Origin: Mesostigma viride
Taxonomy: Eukaryota > Streptophyta > Mesostigmatophyceae > Mesostigmatales > Mesostigmataceae
DNA length: 64,000 nt
Direction of reading: 5' to 3'
Assembly (NCBI GenBank): GCA_009746045.1
Contig: RPFO01000819.1
Coordinates: 1,315,108-1,379,107 of the forward strand
The position numbers were made by a program, and so were the translations under genes. The stretch's first letter is position 1; each line of letters starts with the position of its first letter. Shown piece after piece: positions 63,901 to 64,000 of the stretch. The notes under the pieces were generated by a model, which searched no databases, had not been told where the DNA came from, and worked only from the letters and a program-made list of their open reading frames with translations.

Positions 63901-64000
63901 ACCGGCGCCCAAGTGCTGCGCGTGTGGTCGCAGGCTACCGGCGACCAAGTGTTGCGCATGTGGTTGCAGGCTACCGGCGCCCAAGTGCTGCGCGTGTGGT
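57920..64000. repeat. 36-bp minisatellite, about 169 units, continues past the window
   Basis: A head-to-tail array of a 36-bp unit, roughly ggctaccggcgcccaagtgc followed by tgcgcgtgtggttgca. Most units are exactly 36 bp (12 codons). Two length variants recur: about 34 bp (tagcggcacaagt type, near 57925, 57990, 58390, 60100, 61960) and about 29 bp (loss of ctaccgg; near 59430, 59785, 59960, 60380). Because the period is a multiple of three and the unit has no stop codons in most frames, thousands of bases read open on both strands (e.g. HAQHLGAGSLQP, HTRSTWAPVACN, GYRRPGAARVVA); frames switch only at the length variants. I regard it as non-coding satellite, probably within an upstream intron of VPS34 or at its 5' side. 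Confidence 0.95.
62166..63712. repeat. 1080-bp (30-unit) higher-order duplication inside the minisatellite
   Basis: 62166-62632 is identical to 63246-63712 (467 bp, offset exactly 1080 bp), including rare variants such as gcgaccaagtgttgcgcatg. A smaller 144-bp (4-unit) local duplication is seen near 63001 and 63145 (rare ggctcccaagtgctgcgcat variant). Confidence 0.85.

Noticed and set aside
57995-63984. Very long open frames (up to about 1400 codons) on both strands, as repeat proteins
   Set aside because: The 36-bp period and lack of stop codons in the unit produce them automatically; several frames on both strands are open at once and frame switches coincide with length variants.
57920-64000. 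CRISPR array
   Set aside because: The 36-bp units are directly contiguous with no unique spacers, and the context is a eukaryotic intron-rich gene.

Overview
The window looks like nuclear DNA of a green alga, most likely chlamydomonadalean or volvocine. Three things point there. The only recognisable host gene is a plant-type class III phosphatidylinositol 3-kinase (VPS34) with many GC-rich introns. The tyrosine-recombinase retrotransposon has the A1-ORFs-B1-A2-B2 repeat layout of the PAT/TOC3/Kangaroo group known from Chlamydomonas and Volvox. A Penelope-like element carries a GIY-YIG nuclease upstream of its reverse transcriptase, as in the green-lineage 'Chlamys' elements. This assignment is inference; no marker gene names the species.

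Layout. 1-17.5 kb: a young Ty1/copia element on the minus strand (417-17504, 5-bp target duplication GTGGA) is split by a second insertion of the same family (2442-13046). That insertion holds one whole-looking plus-strand element (6598-13046) joined through a shared LTR to a rearranged, inverted partial copy. 18.6-26.7 kb: a LINE ORF1 gene (plus strand) is split by a ~700-bp near-perfect palindromic element (TSD CCTCG), which is itself split by a 5.4-kb DIRS/PAT element, and by a 568-bp TA-flanked MITE. 26.7-47.2 kb: a graveyard of LINE pieces (ORF1 twice, an antisense ORF2, two 5'-truncated copies with 11-bp target duplications and an (ACTT)n-type tail), Penelope-like fragments on both strands and many short dispersed repeats. 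47.2-47.5 kb: a (GGAT)n microsatellite.

48.2-57.6 kb: the last ten exons of VPS34 on the minus strand. Splice phases are mutually consistent and give 703 residues covering the PIK helical region and the whole lipid kinase domain, with a ~105-residue Ser/Pro/Ala-rich insertion in the kinase N-lobe. The N-terminal C2 part is not in the window. 57.92-64.0 kb: a tandem array of a 36-bp unit (about 169 copies, running off the window edge) lies immediately upstream of the first visible VPS34 exon, probably inside one of its introns. Its common sequence variants are mostly C-to-T or G-to-A at CpG.

The candidates most worth a second look are the giant CpG-variant minisatellite inside a core autophagy/endosome gene, the palindromic element with three nested hairpins, and a 2A-like NPGP motif between the RNase H and recombinase parts of the DIRS element. 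No bacterial features, CRISPR arrays, rRNA genes or complete tRNA genes were seen.
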